A stretch of 49,175 bases of DNA from Gemmataceae bacterium (GTDB lineage: Bacteria; Planctomycetota; Planctomycetia; Gemmatales; Gemmataceae): NCBI GenBank assembly GCA_028288765.1, contig JAQGHQ010000105.1:1-49175 (forward strand), written 5' to 3'. The notes below the pieces were generated by a model. The model saw only the letters and a list, made by a program, of their open reading frames with translations. It had not been told where the DNA came from and searched no databases. The number at the start of each line of letters is the position of its first letter. Positions within the stretch are counted from its first letter, which is position 1. Made by a program: the position numbers and the translations under genes. Below, in pieces: positions 47,982-49,175 of this stretch.

Positions 47982-49175
47982 ATGCATGGCCGCCGTCTGT
48001 TCGCCGCCCTGTTCGTCCTCGGGGGGCTCGTGCCCCCCGCCCGCCTGTCCGCCGCCGACCCGCCGCCGGTCGTCGGCGACGTGGAGGGCCAGCCCCTCGC
48101 CGCGAACGCCGAACGGCTGACGAAGGCGCTGGAGTTCCTCGGCGCCCCGCTCGACGCCGAGACCGCCAAGACCCTGCAGGCGGCGGTCGAGGCCAAGGAC
48201 GGCAAGGCGGTCCAGCAGGTGCTCGACCAGCGGGTCCTGTTCGTCGTGAGTCTCAACCCCGAGGCCCGGGTGAAGGTCGCCCGCGGGCCGGCCGGGGCGA
48301 AACTTCAGCAGTCCGGGTACGTGCCGGTGCTGGTCAAGGTGGTGAACGAGTCCACCGTGAAGAAGCCGCTGAAGATCGTGAGCCCGCAGGGCGGCCCGGT
48401 GTACAGCGACCCCGGGCGGCAGGCGAAGGACCCCGCGGCCGATCCGAAGGTCGTCGAGCGGTTCCTCCAGGTCGAGATGTTCACCGCCCCGCCGATGACC
48501 GCCGACCTGAGCGGGCTGAAAGTCGAATACGCGATCGCCCTGGTCTACAGCACCCAGGCCGGGAAGCGGGAGGCCACGATCGGGTTCGACGTCGGCCAGG
48601 GGACTCAGGACCTCGGGTTCCGGGCCGAGGTGCCGGTACTGTTCGACGTGAGGCCGGCGATCCCGGTGAAGCTCCGGGTGGTCGACCACGACGGGACGCC
48701 GACCGTCGGCCGGTTCACGTTCACCGACGCGGCCGGGCACGTCTACCCGCCCCAGCCGAAACGGCTCGCCCCGGACCTATTCTTCCAGAAGCAGATTTAC
48801 CGGGCCGACGGCGGCACGGTCCTGCTCCCGCCGGGCGAGTTCACCGTCGAGTACGGCCGCGGCCCTGAGTACAAGGTGCTCGCCCGGACCATCAAAGTCG
48901 GTCCGGACCCGACGGCCGAGCCCCCGCCGGTCACGTTCAAGCTCGGCCGGTGGATCGACCCGGCGACGGCCGGGTGGTACAGCGGCGACCACCACATCCA
49001 CGCCGCCGGGTGCGCCCACTACACGAACCCGAGCGAAGGGGTGCTCCCCCAGGACATGTTCCTGCACGTGAAAGGCGAGGGAATGAACGTCGGGTGCTGC
49101 CTGACCTGGGGGCCGTGCTACGACTACCATCGGCAGTTCTACGATGCCGGCCCGCACCGGCTGACCGAGCAGTTC
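47982..49175 (+). CDS. CehA/McbA-like metallohydrolase, N-terminal part
   Basis: The reading frame is open for 398 codons from ATG 47982 to the window edge, so the gene is truncated here. Residues 1-25 form a signal peptide (MHGRRLFAALFVLGGLVPPA). A long beta-rich part (about 90-320) follows. Near residue 330 the segment WYSGDHHIHAAGCAHYTNPS shows the HxH metal-binding pattern that begins the PHP-type CehA/McbA hydrolase domain, followed by GMNVGCCLTWGPCYDYHRQF. GGAG lies about 10 bp upstream of the ATG. Exported; the substrate is unknown. Confidence 0.82.
   Translation, partial: MHGRRLFAALFVLGGLVPPARLSAADPPPVVGDVEGQPLAANAERLTKALEFLGAPLDAETAKTLQAAVEAKDGKAVQQVLDQRVLFVVSLNPEARVKVARGPAGAKLQQSGYVPVLVKVVNESTVKKPLKIVSPQGGPVYSDPGRQAKDPAADPKVVERFLQVEMFTAPPMTADLSGLKVEYAIALVYSTQAGKREATIGFDVGQGTQDLGFRAEVPVLFDVRPAIPVKLRVVDHDGTPTVGRFTFTDAAGHVYPPQPKRLAPDLFFQKQIYRADGGTVLLPPGEFTVEYGRGPEYKVLARTIKVGPDPTAEPPPVTFKLGRWIDPATAGWYSGDHHIHAAGCAHYTNPSEGVLPQDMFLHVKGEGMNVGCCLTWGPCYDYHRQFYDAGPHRLTEQF

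Overview
The window is GC-rich DNA (my impression by eye is mid to high 60s percent) from a planctomycete, most likely the Gemmataceae (Gemmata/Fimbriiglobus relatives). The grounds are the family content: a BBP7-type outer-membrane protein, a CehA/McbA-type metallohydrolase, an NPCBM-domain secreted protein, a DUF4198-like signal-peptide start, a WD40-GTPase giant protein, a eukaryote-like Ser/Thr kinase with an RDD membrane domain, a deoxyhypusine-synthase-like protein, and many short palindromic repeats between genes. I see no rRNA gene, complete tRNA gene, CRISPR array or IS transposase.

Layout. 1-88: start of a secreted protein running off the left edge. 89-916: no intact gene. 917-7691: zinc alcohol dehydrogenase, OmpH/Skp-like and FHA proteins, miaA, a GT39-like membrane protein and a HAD phosphatase. 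7697-11368: one 1223-residue multidomain protein (seven WD40 repeats, a Roc-like GTPase, a zinc ribbon and a metallophosphoesterase), the strongest candidate for an undescribed signalling or defence protein. 11510-20466: MBOAT acyltransferase pair, DHS-like protein, BBP7 protein, a PfkB kinase, a small secreted protein, an MFS transporter, an LRR protein and TerC. 20589-23411: KDPG aldolase and KDG kinase (end of the Entner-Doudoroff route), NAD(P)HX epimerase and a small protein. 23419-29514: Fur, a FlgM-like small protein, endonuclease V, a c-heme-type histidine kinase, mutM and an HTH protein. 30015-34420: trpB and a kinase-RDD-pseudokinase protein. 35269-40028: a 33-residue basic protein, PDZ and NPCBM proteins, a GT2 mannosyltransferase and a zinc-ribbon membrane protein.

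40029-44381 is the most mosaic part. An intact comM/yifB is followed by a truncated antitoxin-like gene fused to a 107-bp piece of comM, a visibly AT-richer TIR-domain gene, a RelE/ParE toxin remnant, two more comM pieces, and an intact Phd/VapC toxin-antitoxin pair. This looks like an insertion hotspot for defence and toxin genes.

44566-47793 (minus strand) is a def-fmt-rsmB cluster for translation initiation and rRNA modification. fmt and rsmB overlap by 4 bp, and a long composite palindrome separates def from fmt. The window ends inside a CehA/McbA-like metallohydrolase.

Throughout, several families of palindromic repeats (GGGCCGCC-N6-GGCGGCCC, GGCCGGC-N3-GCCGGCC, and longer inverted pairs) lie between genes. 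In mutM and rsmB they have become part of the coding sequence. All function calls are from reading the translations; no database search was run.
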